Positions 16,282-24,580 are shown, counted from the stretch's first letter. The stretch is DNA of 64,000 bases from Sphingomonas sp. NFR04 (GCF_900114095.1 NZ_FORV01000006.1:124001-188000), one strand, 5' to 3'. A program made the numbers and translations. The notes: generated from the letters alone by a model not told the origin.

Positions 16282-16761
16282 CTATTCCGTCTTGCCGTCC
16301 GCGTCCCGCTGCTCGGCGGGCGTCGCCGCGCGGTGGCCATAGCTCAGCACGGTGGTGATCCGCCACCGGCCCTCCTGCTTCGCCCATACCATCACGAACT
16401 TGGCGATGCCTTCGCAGCGGCCGCTCGCCAGCTCGCAGAAGCGGTGCTCGCCTTCCTCGATCGCGCCATAGTCCTTGATCGGATAGACGCGGAACGAGGC
16501 CGCGATCCGCTCGCGGCGCACCTTGCCGCAGATATACTTCCGCACGCCGTCGACCATCGCGTCGCGGTCGAAGGTAGCGCCGCCATTGTCGTGGTAGAAG
16601 GCGACCTTGGGATCGAAATAGCCGGAAAAGGCCGGCAGGTCGCAGCGGTTATAGGCGTCGAACACCGTCGCATCGAGCGCGCTGATCTCCGCCGTCAGCG
16701 GATCGGCGGCGGACGGGTCCGTTGCGGCGAGCAGCGCGGCGATCAGTGCGATGGCGGTCAT
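16282..16761 (-). CDS. SnoaL/NTF2-like domain protein, probably exported
   Basis: This 159-residue protein starts with MTAIALIAALLAATDPSAADPL, a plausible signal peptide. The rest fits a cone-shaped NTF2-like fold of the DUF4440/SnoaL type: EISALDATVFDAYNRCDLPAFSGYFDPKVAFYHDNGG, then RERIAASFRVYPIKDYGAIEEGEHRF and FVMVWAKQEGRWRITTVLSYGH. Three cysteines remain in the mature part. Proteins of this group bind small hydrophobic ligands or act as minor enzymes. No specific role can be given. It precedes the isochorismatase-like gene in the same direction, so the two are probably co-transcribed. Confidence 0.8.
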   Translation of the reverse strand: MTAIALIAALLAATDPSAADPLTAEISALDATVFDAYNRCDLPAFSGYFDPKVAFYHDNGGATFDRDAMVDGVRKYICGKVRRERIAASFRVYPIKDYGAIEEGEHRFCELASGRCEGIAKFVMVWAKQEGRWRITTVLSYGHRAATPAEQRDADGKTE

Positions 16762-16836
16762 GCGTTCCCCCGATGCACGCCCCACGCGCGCGTGGCGGGA
16801 GCGTAGCCGCTGTCGTTCGGCACACCAACAACGCAA

Positions 16837-16879
16837 TCGGCCCGAGGGATCGCTCCCCCGGGCCGATGCTGTTTTTTTT
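16837..16879. terminator. Hairpin with adjacent eight-T run downstream of clpA
   Basis: An 8-bp perfect stem (16837-16844 with 16859-16866), extended by partly paired G/C bases, lies between clpA and the SnoaL-like gene. A run of eight T on the + strand (16872-16879) lies on the clpA side. It most likely ends the clpA transcript, although the T run is then on the wrong side of the stem. Confidence 0.55.
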
Positions 16880-16897
16880 AACCGAAGCGGGAAAGGC

Positions 16898-19219
16898 TCA
16901 CACGTCCGCCGGCGCTTCCTTCTTGCCCTTCTTGGGCTTCTTCGGTGCGGCCGGCACGATCTCGAACGCCAGCGCATTGTCCTTCAGCTTCACGCTCACT
17001 TCGCCGCCATGGACGAGCTTGCCGAACAGCAGTTCCTCGGCGAGCGGCTGCTTGATCTTCTCCTGCATCAGGCGGCCCATCGGGCGCGCGCCGTACAGCT
17101 TGTCATAGCCGCGCTTGGTGAGCCACGCCTTGGCTTCCTCGTCCAGATGGATGTGGACGCCGCGATCGGTGAGCTGCAGCTCCAGCTGGAGCACGAACTT
17201 GTCGACCACGCGGGCGACGACTTCCGGCGGCAGATAGCCGAACGGCACGATCGCATCGAGGCGGTTGCGGAATTCGGGGGTGAACAGGTTCTTCACCGCT
17301 TCTTCCTGCACATCCTCGCGGCTCAGATCGCCGAAGCCCACGCTTTCCTTCGCCATGTCCGACGCACCGGCATTGGTGGTCATGATGAGGATGGTGTTGC
17401 GGAAGTCGACGGTCTTGCCGTGGTGATCGGTCAGCTTGCCGTTGTCCATCACCTGCAGCAGGATGTTGAACAGATCCGGATGTGCCTTCTCGATCTCGTC
17501 GAGCAGCAGCACCGAATGCGGGTTCTGGTCGACCGCGTCGGTCAGCAGGCCGCCCTGGTCGTAGCCGACATAGCCCGGAGGGGCACCGATCAGCCGGCTG
17601 ACCGAGTGGCGTTCCATGTACTCGGACATGTCGAAGCGCTGGAGCGGAATGCCGAGCAGCGTCGCGAGCTGCTTCGCCACTTCGGTCTTGCCGACGCCGG
17701 TGGGCCCCGAGAACAGGTAGTTGCCGATCGGCTTGTCCGGATCGCGCAGGCCCGCACGGCTCAGCTTGATCGCCGAGCTGAGCACTTCGATCGCCTTGTC
17801 CTGGCCGAACACGACGCGCTTCAGATCCTGCTCGATATTGGCGAGCACGCGGGTGTCGTCCGACGAGACGGTCTTGGCCGGGATGCGCGCCATGGTCGCG
17901 ATGACCTGCTCGATCTCCTTGGGCGTGATGACCTTCTTGCGCTTGGACGGCGCCACCAGCATCTGCATCGCGCCGACTTCGTCGATCACGTCGATCGCCT
18001 TGTCCGGCAGCTTGCGGTCGTTGATGTAGCGCGCCGACAGCTCCACCGCCGACTTGATCGCGTCGGGCGTGTACTTGACCGAGTGGTGCTGCTCGAACGC
18101 CGAGCGCAGGCCCGCCAGGATCTTCACCGTATCCTCGACCGACGGCTCGTTGACGTCGATCTTCTGGAAGCGGCGGAGCAGCGCGCGGTCCTTCTCGAAG
18201 TGGTTGCGGAATTCCTTGTAGGTGGTCGAGCCGATGCAGCGGATCGAGCCGCCCGACAGCGCCGGCTTGAGCAGGTTCGACGCATCCATCGCGCCGCCGC
18301 TGGTCGCGCCCGCGCCGATCACGGTGTGGATCTCGTCAATGAACAGCACCGCGTGCGGCAGCTTCTCGAGCTCCGAGACGACCTGCTTGAGGCGCTCCTC
18401 GAAGTCGCCGCGATAGCGGGTGCCGGCGAGCAGCGCGCCCATGTCGAGCGAGTAGATCACCGCGTCCTTGAGGACATCAGGCACTTCGCCCTCGATGATC
18501 TTGCGCGCCAGGCCCTCGGCGATGGCCGTCTTGCCCACGCCGGGATCGCCGACATAGAGCGGGTTGTTCTTGCTGCGCCGGCAGAGGATCTGGACGGTGC
18601 GGTCGACTTCGGCCGCGCGGCCGATCAGCGGATCGACCTTGCCGATCTTCGCCTTCTCGTTGAGGTCGACGGTGAATTGCTTGAGCGCGCTCTCACCCTT
18701 GCCCGTCTTCGCCTCCTGCTTGTTCGACTTGTCTTCCTCGGCAGCGCCCTTGGGGGTGCTCGCCTCGGTGGGCGTGGTGCCGCCCTTGCCGACGCCGTGG
18801 CTGATGAAGCTGACGGCATCGAGCCGGCTCATGTCCTGCTGCTGCAGGAAATAGACCGCATAGCTCTCGCGCTCGCTGAACAGCGCGACCAGCACGTTGG
18901 CGCCGGTCACTTCGTCGCGGCCCGAGGACTGGACGTGCAGGATCGCGCGCTGGACGACGCGCTGGAACCCGCTGGTGGGGGAGGGATCGGTGGCATTGTC
19001 CACCTTCAGCGCTTCCAGCTCGGTATCGAGATAGTGCGCCACGGTGGTCTTCAGTTCGCCCAGGTCCACCCCGCACGCGCCCATTACCTTTGAGGCATGT
19101 TCGTCGTCGATCAGCGCGAGCAGGAGATGCTCGAGCGTCGCATATTCGTGCCGGCGCGAGGACGCAGCCTCGAGCGCCTTGTGGAGGGTGGCTTCGAGAG
19201 CGGAGGCGAAACTAGGCAT
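16898..19219 (-). CDS. clpA: ATP-dependent Clp protease ATP-binding subunit ClpA
   Basis: This 773-residue AAA+ unfoldase feeds substrates to ClpP in the cytoplasm. The N-domain (1-145, ATLEHLLLALIDDEHA) binds ClpS and substrates. The first AAA module has Walker A GDPGVGKTAIAEGLA, Walker B AVLFIDEIHTV, and ALSGGSIRCIGSTTYKE. The second has GPTGVGKTEVAKQLA, VLLLDEIEKAHPD and the C-terminal sensor region YGARPMGRLMQEKI. A low-complexity Lys/Glu/Ser/Thr linker (about 145-175) replaces the ClpB-type coiled coil, and the Lys-rich tail ends KKPKKGKKEAPADV. ClpS often lies directly upstream in proteobacteria but not here. CpdR, a ClpXP adaptor, is about 18 kb away. Confidence 0.96.
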   Translation of the reverse strand: MPSFASALEATLHKALEAASSRRHEYATLEHLLLALIDDEHASKVMGACGVDLGELKTTVAHYLDTELEALKVDNATDPSPTSGFQRVVQRAILHVQSSGRDEVTGANVLVALFSERESYAVYFLQQQDMSRLDAVSFISHGVGKGGTTPTEASTPKGAAEEDKSNKQEAKTGKGESALKQFTVDLNEKAKIGKVDPLIGRAAEVDRTVQILCRRSKNNPLYVGDPGVGKTAIAEGLARKIIEGEVPDVLKDAVIYSLDMGALLAGTRYRGDFEERLKQVVSELEKLPHAVLFIDEIHTVIGAGATSGGAMDASNLLKPALSGGSIRCIGSTTYKEFRNHFEKDRALLRRFQKIDVNEPSVEDTVKILAGLRSAFEQHHSVKYTPDAIKSAVELSARYINDRKLPDKAIDVIDEVGAMQMLVAPSKRKKVITPKEIEQVIATMARIPAKTVSSDDTRVLANIEQDLKRVVFGQDKAIEVLSSAIKLSRAGLRDPDKPIGNYLFSGPTGVGKTEVAKQLATLLGIPLQRFDMSEYMERHSVSRLIGAPPGYVGYDQGGLLTDAVDQNPHSVLLLDEIEKAHPDLFNILLQVMDNGKLTDHHGKTVDFRNTILIMTTNAGASDMAKESVGFGDLSREDVQEEAVKNLFTPEFRNRLDAIVPFGYLPPEVVARVVDKFVLQLELQLTDRGVHIHLDEEAKAWLTKRGYDKLYGARPMGRLMQEKIKQPLAEELLFGKLVHGGEVSVKLKDNALAFEIVPAAPKKPKKGKKEAPADV

Positions 19220-19357
19220 TCGGATACAACTCCAGTCGGGCCGAAAGGGTGCTGAGCCCGTCTTCCCCTATGTCGGGAGTGGCAGGCCCCGCATCAAGCG
19301 CTGCGGCCCCGCACCGGAGGTTCGTGGCGTATCGCCCGAATTCCGGTGCCTTGACGC

Positions 19358-19555
19358 TCATCTCTTAAATAGAGCGTCAGCGCTTGCACGATGGTGAACG
19401 GCGCGTTGAATCTTTTCTCGACATCGGACGATCTCGGATTCGAGCACCTGGATTCGGGCCTCTAGTTCGGCCACCGAAAAGGGGTCGAGGTCCTGCTTTG
19501 CCAGCTGCACCGCGAGATCGTCGGATCGACGCGGAAGATTTTCGTCGGCGTCCAT
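19358..19555 (-). CDS. DUF1192 family protein, 65 aa
   Basis: The translation MDADENLPRRSDDLAVQLAK, then DLDPFSVAELEARIQVLESEI and the end HHRASADALFKR, match the DUF1192 pattern. This is a short alphaproteobacterial family with a predicted helix or coiled coil in the second half. Its function is unknown. In sphingomonads it is commonly encoded beside or opposite a quinone oxidoreductase, as here. It is divergent from that gene, 79 bases away, and lies upstream of clpA with 138 bases between. Longer in-frame starts upstream overlap the oxidoreductase gene and were rejected. Confidence 0.85.
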   Translation of the reverse strand: MDADENLPRRSDDLAVQLAKQDLDPFSVAELEARIQVLESEIVRCREKIQRAVHHRASADALFKR

Positions 19556-19634
19556 GCGACGAAACGTTGACCCTGGGGAGGTCGATGTCAATAAGGCCCC
19601 GAAGTTCCCCTTAGGCCAAAAAGCGACGAACCGA

Positions 19635-20645
19635 ATGATCGCAGCCGAAATGATGCTGGCCATCGACCCCGATGCGCCGGGCGGCCCAGAAGTCCTTGTT
19701 CCCGTCGAACGCCCCGTTCCCAAGCCGGGGAAGGGCGAAGTGCTGGTGCGAGTCGCGGCGGCCGGCGTGAACCGGCCCGAAGTGCTGCAGCGGCAAGGCA
19801 AATATCCGCCGCCGCCGGGCGCGCCCTCGATTCTCGGCATGGAGATCGCCGGCACGGTCGTCGGCATCGGCGAAGGCGCCGACGAGTCGCTGATGGGCAA
19901 GAAGGTCTGTGCGCTGATCGCGGGCGGGGCCTATGCCGAATATGCGGTGGCGCCGGCCGGCCAGTGCCTGGAAGTGCCCGCGGGGCTGAGCCTGGTCGAG
20001 GCGGCGGCGCTGCCCGAGACGCTGTTCACCGTCTGGTCGAACCTGTTCGATCGCGGCTGGGCGCAGCCGGGCGAAAGCGTGCTGGTCCATGGCGGCACCA
20101 GCGGCATCGGCACGATGGCGATCGCGCTGGCCAAGCTGTTCGGGTTGACCATCCTGGTCACCGCCGGATCGGACGAGAAGTGCGCCGCGGCCCGCAAGCT
20201 GGGCGCCGATCTCGCGGTCAACTACAAGACGCAGGATTTCGTCGAGGAAGTGAAGGCCTTCACCGGCGGCAAGGGCGTGCAGATCGTGATCGACATGGTC
20301 GGCGGCGACTATGTCGCGCGCAACCTCCAGTGCCTTGCCGAGGACGGCCGTCACGTCTCGATCGCGGTCCAGGGCGGCGCGACCGCGACGATTCCGGTGT
20401 GGGACGTGATGCGCCGCCGGCTGACGCTCACCGGATCGACGCTGCGGCCGCGCTCGGTGGAGTTCAAGTCGCTGCTCGCCGACGAGTTGCGCCGTCATGT
20501 CTGGCCGCTCGTCGCCGAGGGCAAGCTCAAGCCCATCATCGACCGCAGCTTCCCGCTTGCCGAGGCGCCCGCCGCGCACCGGCGGATGGAAGCGGGCGAG
20601 CATGTCGGCAAGATCGTGCTGACGATCGGCGACCAGCCCGCCTGA
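19635..20645 (+). CDS. NAD(P)H-quinone oxidoreductase, PIG3-like zinc-free MDR
   Basis: This 336-residue medium-chain reductase begins AIDPDAPGGPEVLVPVERPVP and carries RVAAAGVNRPEVLQRQGKYPPPPGAPSILGMEIAG, the PIG3 quinone oxidoreductase signature. The nucleotide site is VLVHGGTSGIGTMAIALAKLFG. The zinc-binding cysteines of alcohol dehydrogenases are absent. It should reduce quinones one electron at a time with NADPH. The start is uncertain between MIAAEMMLAI (19635) and the later Met at 19650; earlier codons look non-coding. It is divergent from the DUF1192 gene. Confidence 0.9.
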   Translation: MIAAEMMLAIDPDAPGGPEVLVPVERPVPKPGKGEVLVRVAAAGVNRPEVLQRQGKYPPPPGAPSILGMEIAGTVVGIGEGADESLMGKKVCALIAGGAYAEYAVAPAGQCLEVPAGLSLVEAAALPETLFTVWSNLFDRGWAQPGESVLVHGGTSGIGTMAIALAKLFGLTILVTAGSDEKCAAARKLGADLAVNYKTQDFVEEVKAFTGGKGVQIVIDMVGGDYVARNLQCLAEDGRHVSIAVQGGATATIPVWDVMRRRLTLTGSTLRPRSVEFKSLLADELRRHVWPLVAEGKLKPIIDRSFPLAEAPAAHRRMEAGEHVGKIVLTIGDQPA

Positions 20646-21068
20646 TCAGGCGGCGAGGGGGCGCTGCTCCAGCGCTTCCTCCGCCATCGGCAGCAACAAC
20701 TGCTCCTGGTGGGCGGCGCGGCGCTCGCACAGCCGCAGCAGGCGCTGCGCGGCGGCGCGGTGGCCATCGGGATCATTGAGGATCTTGCGGTGCGTCCAGG
20801 CGGCGCAATGGTCCAGCGTCCGCTGCCGCCACTCCAGATCCTGCTCGGTGGTGCGGCGCGCCATCGCCTGGTGCGCGCAATCCTCGCTTTCGCGCAGGGT
20901 AGCGAGCAGCAGGCGGTCCTTGGTGAGGGTGTGGGCGCGCATCGCATCGAGCAGGCGCTCGCGCGCGGCGTTGAGCGCGGCGGCGGTCGGCCGGGGGTCG
21001 AGCTGGGACAGGGCCTTGGCGGCGTCGGTGAGATTCTGGGTGGCGGCGAACAGCGATTGGAATGGCAT
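20646..21068 (-). CDS. Hypothetical all-helical protein, hemerythrin-like pattern (paralogue A)
   Basis: This 140-residue protein is predicted all-helical. RERLLDAMRAHTLTKDRLLL and CERRAAHQEQLLLPMAEEAL place histidines and glutamates in a way that recalls hemerythrin-like four-helix bundles, but I cannot assign metal ligands. It shares the core EQDLEWRQRTLDHCAAWTH, KILNDPDGHRA with the next gene (EQ/ERDLExRQ..LxH...WT..IL.DPDG.RA), so the two are paralogues. It ends where the oxidoreductase gene ends and lies 20 bases after the upstream paralogue, in one operon. Function unknown. Confidence 0.78.
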   Translation of the reverse strand: MPFQSLFAATQNLTDAAKALSQLDPRPTAAALNAARERLLDAMRAHTLTKDRLLLATLRESEDCAHQAMARRTTEQDLEWRQRTLDHCAAWTHRKILNDPDGHRAAAQRLLRLCERRAAHQEQLLLPMAEEALEQRPLAA

Positions 21069-21088
21069 GACGCCATTCTAGCGGCGTT

Positions 21089-21517
21089 TCAGACGGTTGG
21101 TCGTTTTAGCGACGAAATGAGTCTGGCGAGCGCGGGATAGGCGGTCTGCTCGGCATAGAGCGTGCGCGCTCCGATCCACGCAAGCACCTGCCGCACATCT
21201 GCGCGATAGCCGTCAGGGTCTTCGAGGATGCGCGTGAGCGTCCAGCGCTGATAATGCTCCAGGCCTTTCTGCCGCCCCTCGAGGTCGCGCTCGACACAGC
21301 TTCGCGCGATCGCCATCAGCGTGGCATCGCCGCTTGCGCGCAGCGGCCGGAGCAGGACCCGTTCCTGCTCGGCGAAGAAGACATTGTAGGCGAGCGCGAC
21401 ATTCTTGCGCAGCTCGGCGAGGCGCTGCGGGTCGATCGGCGGTTCCGCTGCGCGGTGAATCGCCTCGGTCATCGCCAAGATGTCGCAGGTGATCGCGCGA
21501 AGCTTTTGCACGGGCAT
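21089..21517 (-). CDS. Hypothetical all-helical protein (paralogue B of 20646-21068)
   Basis: This 142-residue protein starts MPVQKLRAITCDILAMTEAIH. It shares VERDLEGRQKGLEHYQRW and ILEDPDGYRADVRQVL with the gene downstream. Several histidines of paralogue A are replaced here: the C-terminal AHQEQLL becomes LYAEQTA. If A binds metal, B may not, or may bind it differently. The gene leads a two-gene unit. Its upstream region holds TTGTTACAA and its exact inverted match 64 bases apart, shared with the divergent LpxH-like gene. No family was recognised with confidence. Confidence 0.78.
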   Translation of the reverse strand: MPVQKLRAITCDILAMTEAIHRAAEPPIDPQRLAELRKNVALAYNVFFAEQERVLLRPLRASGDATLMAIARSCVERDLEGRQKGLEHYQRWTLTRILEDPDGYRADVRQVLAWIGARTLYAEQTAYPALARLISSLKRPTV

Positions 21518-21580
21518 GCATTGTCCTCCCCGGGCGCATTGTAGAGGCGGTGGGCGTGGCGGTGCGGCGACTGCTTCGAA

Positions 21581-21653
21581 TTGTTACAACCGGGTCCCGC
21601 CCGCGCGTGACTATGACAGTCCGATGAAATCCAAAGGATTCGATTTGTAACAA
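21581..21653. promoter_or_regulatory. Inverted 9-mers TTGTTACAA / TTGTAACAA in a divergent promoter region
   Basis: TTGTTACAA at 21581-21589 is the exact reverse complement of TTGTAACAA at 21645-21653. Both lie between divergent genes (paralogue B and the LpxH-like gene) in the local AT-rich part. They could be two half-sites of one regulator; I know no regulator that fits exactly. Confidence 0.35.
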
Positions 21654-21705
21654 TGCCGAGGCATAGGCGAGATCCGGTACAGGGCAGCTGCACGGGAACT
21701 TGGGC

Positions 21706-22584
21706 ATGGCCACGATCACCAGGCTTTCGTTTGATGTCGCGGGTCTCGCGGACTTCCACGCGACGACTCCCACGATTCCGGAACGACCGATCGGCGCGCG
21801 GCGCAAGTATCGCGCGATCTGGATCTCCGACGTCCATCTCGGCACCCGCGGCTGCAATGCCGAAATGCTGATCGACTTTCTCGACCATGTCGACAGCGAC
21901 GTCATGTATCTGGTGGGCGACATCATCGACGGCTGGGCGATGAAGAAGCGGCTATACTGGCCGGCGACGCACAACGACATCGTCTGGCGGGTGCTCAAGC
22001 GGGCGAAGCGCGGGACCGAGATCGTCTATATTCCCGGCAATCACGACGAGATGTTCCGCCAGTTCACCGGGCTGGATTTCGGCGGCGTGAAGATCAAGCG
22101 CCAGGCGATCCACACCACTGCCGACGGCCGCCGCCTGCTGGTGCTCCACGGGGACGAGTTCGACGCGATCACCATGTCGCACCGCTGGCTCGCCCATCTG
22201 GGCGACGCGGCGTACGAGATGATGATGACGCTCAACCGCTGGCTCAACGCGGTGCGGCGCTGGATGGGGCTGCCCTATTGGTCGCTCTCCAAATACGCCA
22301 AGCAGAAGGTGAAGAATGCGGTGTCCTTCATCTCCAAGTTCGAGGAGATCGTCGCGCGCGAAGCCGGTGCGCGCGGCGTCGACGGCGTGATCGCCGGGCA
22401 CATCCACAAGGCGGAGATCCGCCCGATCGACGGCATCGAATATTATAACGACGGCGATTGGGTAGAGGGTTGCACGGCGCTGGTGGAGCATTACGACGGG
22501 TCCATGGAAATTCTCCACTGGGCCGACGAGATGGCAGCGCGCGAGTCGCTGCCGGAGTCCGAGGCCAGACTGGCGGCGGCGTGA
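21706..22584 (+). CDS. LpxH-like metallophosphatase (UDP-2,3-diacylglucosamine diphosphatase family)
   Basis: This 292-residue calcineurin-like phosphatase has the ordered metal motifs AIWISDVHLGTRG, MYLVGDIIDGW, VYIPGNHDEMF, LVLHGDEFDAI and VIAGHIHKAEI. It matches the COG2908 branch annotated as UDP-2,3-diacylglucosamine diphosphatase in lipid A synthesis, but it is about 50 residues longer than enterobacterial LpxH. Many alphaproteobacteria use LpxI for that step, so the real substrate may be another lipid-linked pyrophosphate. Its stop overlaps the start of a glycosyltransferase gene by 4 bases (GTGA), indicating translational coupling and a shared glycolipid pathway. Start: ATG 21706 rather than the TTG two codons before. 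Confidence 0.85.
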   Translation: MATITRLSFDVAGLADFHATTPTIPERPIGARRKYRAIWISDVHLGTRGCNAEMLIDFLDHVDSDVMYLVGDIIDGWAMKKRLYWPATHNDIVWRVLKRAKRGTEIVYIPGNHDEMFRQFTGLDFGGVKIKRQAIHTTADGRRLLVLHGDEFDAITMSHRWLAHLGDAAYEMMMTLNRWLNAVRRWMGLPYWSLSKYAKQKVKNAVSFISKFEEIVAREAGARGVDGVIAGHIHKAEIRPIDGIEYYNDGDWVEGCTALVEHYDGSMEILHWADEMAARESLPESEARLAAA

Positions 22585-23630
22585 CGGCAGCGGCGGAGAT
22601 CGAAGCCGTGCGTATCGCGATCGTGACCGATGCCTGGGAGCCCCAGGTCAACGGCGTCGTCCGCACGCTCCAGTCGGTGCGGCGGGTGCTGGAGAGCCAG
22701 GGCCATCAGGTGCTGGTGGTCTCTCCCGACAAATTCTATTCGCTGCCGTGCCCGACCTATCCGGAGATCCGGCTGGCGATCACCAGCGTCGCCGCCGTCG
22801 GCGCGATGCTGGAGGAGTTCGCCCCCAACGCGATCCACCTCGCCACCGAGGGCCCGCTCTGCGTCGCCGCGCGGCGCTGGTGCCTGCGCCAGAAGCGGCC
22901 GTTCACCACCGCCTATCACACCCAGTTCCCCGACTATGTCTCGGCGCGCTCGGGCGTGCCGGCCGAGTGGATCTGGCGCTATATCCGCTGGTTCCACACG
23001 CCGAGCGCGACGATCCTCGCCTCCACTGCGTCGATCCGCCAGTCGCTGGTCGATCATGGCCTGCCGCAGGTCCGCCACTGGGGTCGGGGCGTCGATCTCG
23101 CCCATTTCCATCCCGGTATCGCGCCGCACCCGCGCATGGCGGAACTGCCCGGGCCGGTGATGCTCTATGTCGGCCGGGTAGCGGTCGAAAAGAATCTCGA
23201 GGCATTCCTCCGCGTCGACCGGCCCGGCACCAAGGTGGTGGTGGGCGACGGCCCGGCGCGGGCGATGCTGGAGGCCAAATATCCGGACGCGGTGTTCCTC
23301 GGCGCGCAGTTCGGCACCGATCTCGCCAGCGCCTATGCCGCGGCCGACGTGTTCGTCTTTCCCAGCCGCACCGATACCTTTGGGCTGGTGATGATCGAGG
23401 CACTGGCCTGCGGTACGCCGGTCGCCGCCTATCCCGTGACCGGCCCGGTCGACGTGCTGACCCCGGAGACCGGCGTGATGGACGAGGATCTCGGCACGGC
23501 GATCGACCAGGCGCTGACGCTCGATCGCGCCGCCTGCGCCGCCTATGGCCGCAGCTTCACCTGGGAGGCGAGCGCGCGGCAGTTCCTCACCGCGCTGGTG
23601 CCGATCGGCTGCGAGAAGGCCGCCGCCTGA
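22581..23630 (+). CDS. Family GT4 glycosyltransferase coupled to the LpxH-like phosphatase
   Basis: This 349-residue GT-B enzyme opens VRIAIVTDAWEPQVNGVVRTL, the acceptor loop typical of SqdX/MgtA-like lipid glycosyltransferases. The donor-binding domain holds PVMLYVGRVAVEKNLEAFL, VVGDGPARAMLE and FVFPSRTDTFGLVMIEALACGTPVAAY with the EX7E-type motif. No signal peptide or membrane helix is seen, so it acts on the cytoplasmic side of the membrane. The GTG at 22581 overlaps the upstream stop; another GTG at 22608 is possible. It probably transfers a sugar to diacylglycerol, ceramide or a similar lipid (inference from family and partner). Confidence 0.9.
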   Translation: MTAAAEIEAVRIAIVTDAWEPQVNGVVRTLQSVRRVLESQGHQVLVVSPDKFYSLPCPTYPEIRLAITSVAAVGAMLEEFAPNAIHLATEGPLCVAARRWCLRQKRPFTTAYHTQFPDYVSARSGVPAEWIWRYIRWFHTPSATILASTASIRQSLVDHGLPQVRHWGRGVDLAHFHPGIAPHPRMAELPGPVMLYVGRVAVEKNLEAFLRVDRPGTKVVVGDGPARAMLEAKYPDAVFLGAQFGTDLASAYAAADVFVFPSRTDTFGLVMIEALACGTPVAAYPVTGPVDVLTPETGVMDEDLGTAIDQALTLDRAACAAYGRSFTWEASARQFLTALVPIGCEKAAA

Positions 23631-23684
23631 ATCGCGGAAACGCTTGCTCCTGCGGGCAAGCTCCCCTACATCAAGACCATGTGT

Positions 23685-23714
23685 GGCCGCCCGTGATGGG
23701 CGGCCCTTATTGTT
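23685..23714 (+). terminator. Hairpin between the glycosyltransferase gene and trcR
   Basis: An 8-bp perfect stem (23685-23692 with 23698-23705, loop of five) is followed by a T-rich stretch. TTGCTC and CTACAT about 17 bases apart lie just upstream, so the hairpin could also be in the trcR leader instead of being a terminator. Confidence 0.5.
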
Positions 23715-23734
23715 TCAAGTTCCGGAGATCCACC

Positions 23735-24403
23735 GTGGCCCAGCCGCTGATGCCGCACGCGACCGCTTCCTGGCTGGTCGACAACACGTCGCTGTCGTTC
23801 GAGCAGATCGCCGAGTTCTGCGGTCTCCACATCCTCGAAGTGCAGGCGATCGCCGACGATACTGCGGCGACCAAGCTCACCGGGCGCGATCCGGTGCGCG
23901 CGCACGAACTGACGATGGACGAGATCGAGAAGGGGCAGGCGAACCCCAACTATGTCCTCAAGATGCAGAAGGGGCCCGAGCAGGTCCGCCGCACCAAGGG
24001 CCCGCGCTACACGCCGGTCTCGAAGCGCCAGGACAAGCCGGACGGCATCGCCTGGATCCTGCGCCACCATCCGGAAGTGTCGGACGGCGCGATCGGCAAG
24101 CTGATTGGCACCACCCGCACCACCATCGCCGCGATCCGTGACCGTACCCACTGGAACATCGCCAACATCGTGCCGAAGGATCCGGTGACGCTGGGCCTGT
24201 GCTCGCAGCGCGAGCTCGACGCGCTGGTGGCCAAGGCCGCCAAGGCCGCCGGCATCGAGGCGCCGACCGACACCCGCCTCGAGGGCGACCGCGAGGCGCT
24301 GATCGAGCAGCTCCGCGCCGAGCGCTATGCCGCGAGCCACGTGCCCGAGCCGCAGGAAGCCGCGCCGGTCGAGCACACCGCGGAGAGCCTGTTCAAGCAC
24401 TGA
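23735..24403 (+). CDS. trcR: Cell cycle transcriptional regulator TrcR (DUF1013)
   Basis: This 222-residue protein matches the DUF1013 family confined to alphaproteobacteria. The N-terminus AQPLMPHATASWLVDNTSLS and FEQIAEFCGLHILEVQAIAD is highly characteristic, followed by PKGP-type linker RRTKGPRYTPVSKRQDKPDGI. A helix-turn-helix-like segment, SDGAIGKLIGTTRTTIAAIR, leads to HWNIANIVPKDPVTLGLCSQ. In Caulobacter it is described as an essential cell-cycle-linked regulator associated with transcription. The GTG start is supported by a GGAG at 23723 and by the conserved first residues. A clear terminator follows. Confidence 0.93.
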   Translation: MAQPLMPHATASWLVDNTSLSFEQIAEFCGLHILEVQAIADDTAATKLTGRDPVRAHELTMDEIEKGQANPNYVLKMQKGPEQVRRTKGPRYTPVSKRQDKPDGIAWILRHHPEVSDGAIGKLIGTTRTTIAAIRDRTHWNIANIVPKDPVTLGLCSQRELDALVAKAAKAAGIEAPTDTRLEGDREALIEQLRAERYAASHVPEPQEAAPVEHTAESLFKH

Positions 24404-24428
24404 TTTCGCCTTCCCGGGCGTTGACGAG

Positions 24429-24470
24429 CGGGCCTCGGCGCATCCAGCGCCGGGGCCCGTTCTGCTTCTT
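24429..24470 (+). terminator. Rho-independent terminator of trcR
   Basis: A 13-bp stem with one G-T pair (24429-24441 with 24447-24459, five-base loop) is followed by TTCTGCTTCTT. It begins 26 bases after the trcR stop. Confidence 0.8.
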
Positions 24471-24515
24471 GGGGCAGCTTTGCGGGGGTCGCGGGCTAGG
24501 CTATCAGGGCTTTTG

Positions 24516-24580
24516 CCCTCTCCCGCCTGCGGGAGAGGGAGGGGCCCCGCCGCCGAAGGCGGTGGGGAGGGTGAGGGTGA
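24516..24580 (+). repeat. GC-rich palindromic intergenic repeat
   Basis: CCTCTCCCGCCTGCGGGAGAGG, a GAGGGGCCCCGC segment and CGCCGAAGGCG followed by GTGGGGAGGGTGAGGG form the same two-hairpin module seen at 49606, 36048, 51765 and 10001. It lies between trcR and the dienelactone hydrolase-like gene. Confidence 0.8.

Noticed and set aside
16751..19093. A 780-codon open frame on the + strand
   Set aside because: It is the antisense shadow of clpA. The translation is rich in Arg, His and Asp and lacks motifs.
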